Below are positions 5,131 through 6,322 of a stretch of DNA of 6,322 bases, one piece after another; positions within the stretch are counted from its first letter, which is position 1, and every line of letters begins with the position of its first letter. This stretch comes from DASYSA01 sp036003885. GTDB taxonomy: Bacteria > Acidobacteriota > Blastocatellia > UBA7656. The notes beneath the pieces are model-generated. The model saw nothing but the letters and a program-made list of their open reading frames with translations, did no database searches and was not told the origin of the DNA. Location: assembly GCA_036003885.1 (NCBI GenBank), contig DASYSA010000039.1:1-6322 (forward strand). The letters are read 5' to 3'. A program made the translations under genes and the position numbers.

Positions 5131-5382
5131 TCACCGCCTCTGAAAGGGTGTGATGTCAGACGCCTGACCGGCCCATCGCTTGATGGGATGATTGGTGGTA
5201 GTCCGGGCCCTCCGCCAGGAGGGCCCGAACCGAATCGCCAGGACTCTGCCAAACTCACATGTTTCGAAAGCTACAAGTCCGCAGTCGTCTTCATATTTGT
5301 ATGAGTAGCGAATTGCGGTATACTCACCACCCACACCGAAGATGGCGGTAATGGTCTGCGGCCATTGCTTGCCAGTTGCCAC
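5131..5382 (-). CDS. Doubtful small hypothetical protein
   Basis: A minus-strand frame of 83 codons begins at a GTG (5382-5380) and stays open between two adjacent TAG codons just upstream and a TGA at 5133-5131. The first ~50 residues look protein-like (KQWPQTITAIFGVGGEYTAI ... CGLVAFETCEFGRVLAIRFG, alternating hydrophobic residues suggesting beta strands). The last ~30 are read through a 10-bp hairpin and are Arg- and Trp-rich and unconvincing. There is only a weak AGG before the GTG and no recognised family. The opposite strand is also open (5059-5304), which weakens the case further. It could be the remains of a longer gene, like its neighbours. Confidence 0.2.
   Translation of the reverse strand: MATGKQWPQTITAIFGVGGEYTAIRYSYKYEDDCGLVAFETCEFGRVLAIRFGPSWRRARTTTNHPIKRWAGQASDITPFQRR
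5172..5187. repeat. Short hairpin
   Basis: CCCATC (5172-5177) pairs with GATGGG (5182-5187) around a four-base loop. It sits 16 bases before the stronger hairpin at 5204-5227, and the two could stack as tandem stems in one transcript. Alone it is too short to be meaningful. Confidence 0.3.
5204..5227. repeat. Perfect 10-bp GC-rich hairpin
   Basis: CGGGCCCTCC (5204-5213) and GGAGGGCCCG (5218-5227) are perfect inverted copies around the four-base loop GCCA, nine of the ten pairs being G-C. There is no T-run after it on either strand, so it is not a classical intrinsic terminator. It may be a REP-type palindrome, a factor-assisted terminator, or part of a structured RNA together with the hairpin at 5172-5187. 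Confidence 0.55.
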
Positions 5383-5485
5383 AACCTGGCTGCGAGTGCG
5401 GTCCTACTAACAGCCTTTAACGCGCGGTTCGGTCCAACTGCAAGCCTTCCAGTGTTCTACAGCGGTGTCGGCCGATTCGCTCATC

Positions 5486-5490
5486 GGAGA
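5486..5490 (+). promoter_or_regulatory. Ribosome binding site of the 3'-most gene
   Basis: GGAGA lies five bases before the ATG at 5496. It supports that start for a long frame that is otherwise easy to overlook because it has no stop inside the window. Confidence 0.55.
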
Positions 5491-5495
5491 CCTAA

Positions 5496-6322
5496 ATGTC
5501 CCGGAACGACCTTCACTCGCGCCTGATCGAGTTGTCCAGTGGCCTGCAGACGAATACCAAACATGAAGATGACTCGCTCGTGGAACTGGAGAAGCTCCTC
5601 GTGCGGTCGCGCATCGACGAACCGGCGAACATGACTCCGCGCGAGCTGTCTGTTGAACGGGCAGCGCTCTTTGCGCCGACGACCTTGAGCGAAGACCGTC
5701 AGCTACGACTGAGCCGGTTGGTGGAGAATCAGCCAATAGCAGAAGACCCACAGTTCCGAGTCTTTCGGCGAGAGACGCCAATGGTTGCACCGATGCTCGA
5801 CCTCGCAGCGCCGTCGTGGGGGCGCGGCGCTCTTGCGGAGCAGACGGTAGGCCCAATTCGCGGTGTCGATGGACGGCTGTTCTGGTTCGATTTCTTTCCC
5901 ATCATTCGACTGGTTCCGCTCTACTTCGCTGGCGACCCTCAGCCGGCAATGCTGTTCTTCGAACGCCAGCCCCTGTTGATCCTGGATCGGATTACAAGCC
6001 AGCACACATTAGTCAAATCGAGCCTCTGGATCCGGGCGAATCTCCTCGCGACGACGGCGCCGGCCGGCTCTTATGTGGGTTTGCGCGTGGAGGGAGGCAG
6101 GCTTCGATTCAGCGTGAATCCGGTGAACGCTAGTGGAAAGCTCACGATGCCCGCGGGGTCATCCTGCACCGTTGAGTTGCAAGTGTCGCCGTCGGCGGCG
6201 CCAGCGGCGGCGCCCGGACAAGCAGGACTGGACGCGGCAGAAGCGGTGTTGAACACGCCGGACCAGTTCTCGTTCGAGTTGAGGGCTTCTCGTGCAACAC
6301 CGACAAACGTAGGGCGGGCCTC
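5496..6322 (+). CDS. Hypothetical protein, N-terminal 275 residues, runs off the window
   Basis: From the ATG at 5496, 275 codons are open to the window end with no stop. GC-rich third positions and a good Shine-Dalgarno sequence (GGAGA, five-base spacing) support real coding; overlapping minus-strand frames here are shadows. I do not recognise the family. Residues about 1-90 are charged and helical (MSRNDLHSRLIELSSGLQ..., LVELEKLLVRSRIDEPANMT, LSEDRQLRLSRLVEN). Residues about 115-175 are hydrophobic and aromatic (GVDGRLFWFDFFPIIRLVPL, PAMLFFERQPLLIL) and look like beta strands or a buried core rather than membrane helices, as Asp, Arg and Pro interrupt them. Residues about 190-235 alternate like a beta sandwich (SYVGLRVEGGRLRFSVNPVN, CTVELQVSP), followed by an Ala/Pro-rich linker (SAAPAAAPGQAG). 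There is no signal peptide. The layout suggests a large multidomain protein continuing beyond the window; its role is unknown. Confidence 0.75.
   Translation, partial: MSRNDLHSRLIELSSGLQTNTKHEDDSLVELEKLLVRSRIDEPANMTPRELSVERAALFAPTTLSEDRQLRLSRLVENQPIAEDPQFRVFRRETPMVAPMLDLAAPSWGRGALAEQTVGPIRGVDGRLFWFDFFPIIRLVPLYFAGDPQPAMLFFERQPLLILDRITSQHTLVKSSLWIRANLLATTAPAGSYVGLRVEGGRLRFSVNPVNASGKLTMPAGSSCTVELQVSPSAAPAAAPGQAGLDAAEAVLNTPDQFSFELRASRATPTNVGRA

Larger units (their letters stand above)
4953..5495. other. Stretch without a confident gene
   Basis: About 540 bases separate the sensor fragment from the next gene. Minus-strand sequence 4953-4985 continues the sensor frame only briefly before a TAG. 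Two hairpins lie at 5172-5187 and 5204-5227, and a doubtful minus-strand frame spans 5131-5382. I recognise no RNA gene, transposase end or promoter with confidence. The last ~100 bases must carry the promoter and leader of the gene starting at 5496. Confidence 0.5.

Noticed and set aside
5059..5304. 81-codon plus-strand frame in the gene-poor stretch
   Set aside because: No ribosome binding site, passes through the 10-bp hairpin, and has an unconvincing Pro/Gly/Arg-rich composition.
5407..5856. 149-codon minus-strand frame (and another at 5703-6005) opposite the 3' gene
   Set aside because: Low-complexity Arg/Ser/Ala-rich translations overlap the better plus-strand frame from 5496, which has a ribosome binding site and protein-like composition.
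1..6322. tRNA, rRNA, CRISPR array, transposase or IS ends
   Set aside because: No T-loop-like GGTTCGAATCC box, regularly spaced repeat set, DDE transposase motif or paired terminal inverted repeats was seen by eye on either strand.

Overview
The window looks like a stretch of a soil-type, fairly GC-rich bacterial chromosome, most plausibly an acidobacterium of the Blastocatellia kind. That placement is an inference. It rests on the large Ser/Thr kinase, whose Cys-rich knuckle (CRACGACY...C) sits just before the kinase domain, on the two-component 'propeller' sensor remnant, and on the mix of small orphan genes. I see no tRNA, rRNA, CRISPR array or recognisable transposase.

Layout. Positions 1-1132 carry three small plus-strand genes: the C-terminal part of a VOC/glyoxalase-fold protein, a two-helix membrane protein, and a DUF1801 protein. 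An imperfect direct repeat of integron-attC-like flavour lies between the last two. Directly behind DUF1801 (1142-1292) is a decayed 3' end of a uvrA-like gene. The centrepiece is 1368-3503, one 711-residue protein that joins an SRPBCC/AHSA1 domain, a GAF domain, a Cys4 knuckle and a complete Ser/Thr protein kinase domain.

From about 3590 the composition changes abruptly to AT-rich with a DUF4256 gene (3609-4184). Its last quarter is cut off by one in-frame TGA at a position where the family, from memory, has Trp. Tail-to-tail with it, on the minus strand, is the N-terminal stub of a secreted or lipid-anchored metallophosphoesterase. It is frameshifted at a run of nine C (nine G on the plus strand) and ends just after its first metal-binding motif. 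Upstream of that stub are a 10-bp inverted repeat and then a fragment of a Reg_prop sensor protein (4626-4952, minus). The stretch 4953-5495 holds no confident gene but contains two hairpins and one doubtful minus-strand frame. From 5496 an open reading frame with a good ribosome binding site runs off the window end without a stop (275 codons seen); I do not recognise its product.

The genes do not form an obvious pathway. The region reads as a patchwork of one intact signalling gene, several portable single-gene cargoes and at least four broken genes (uvrA end, DUF4256, metallophosphoesterase, propeller sensor), as expected of a chromosomal insertion and decay hotspot.
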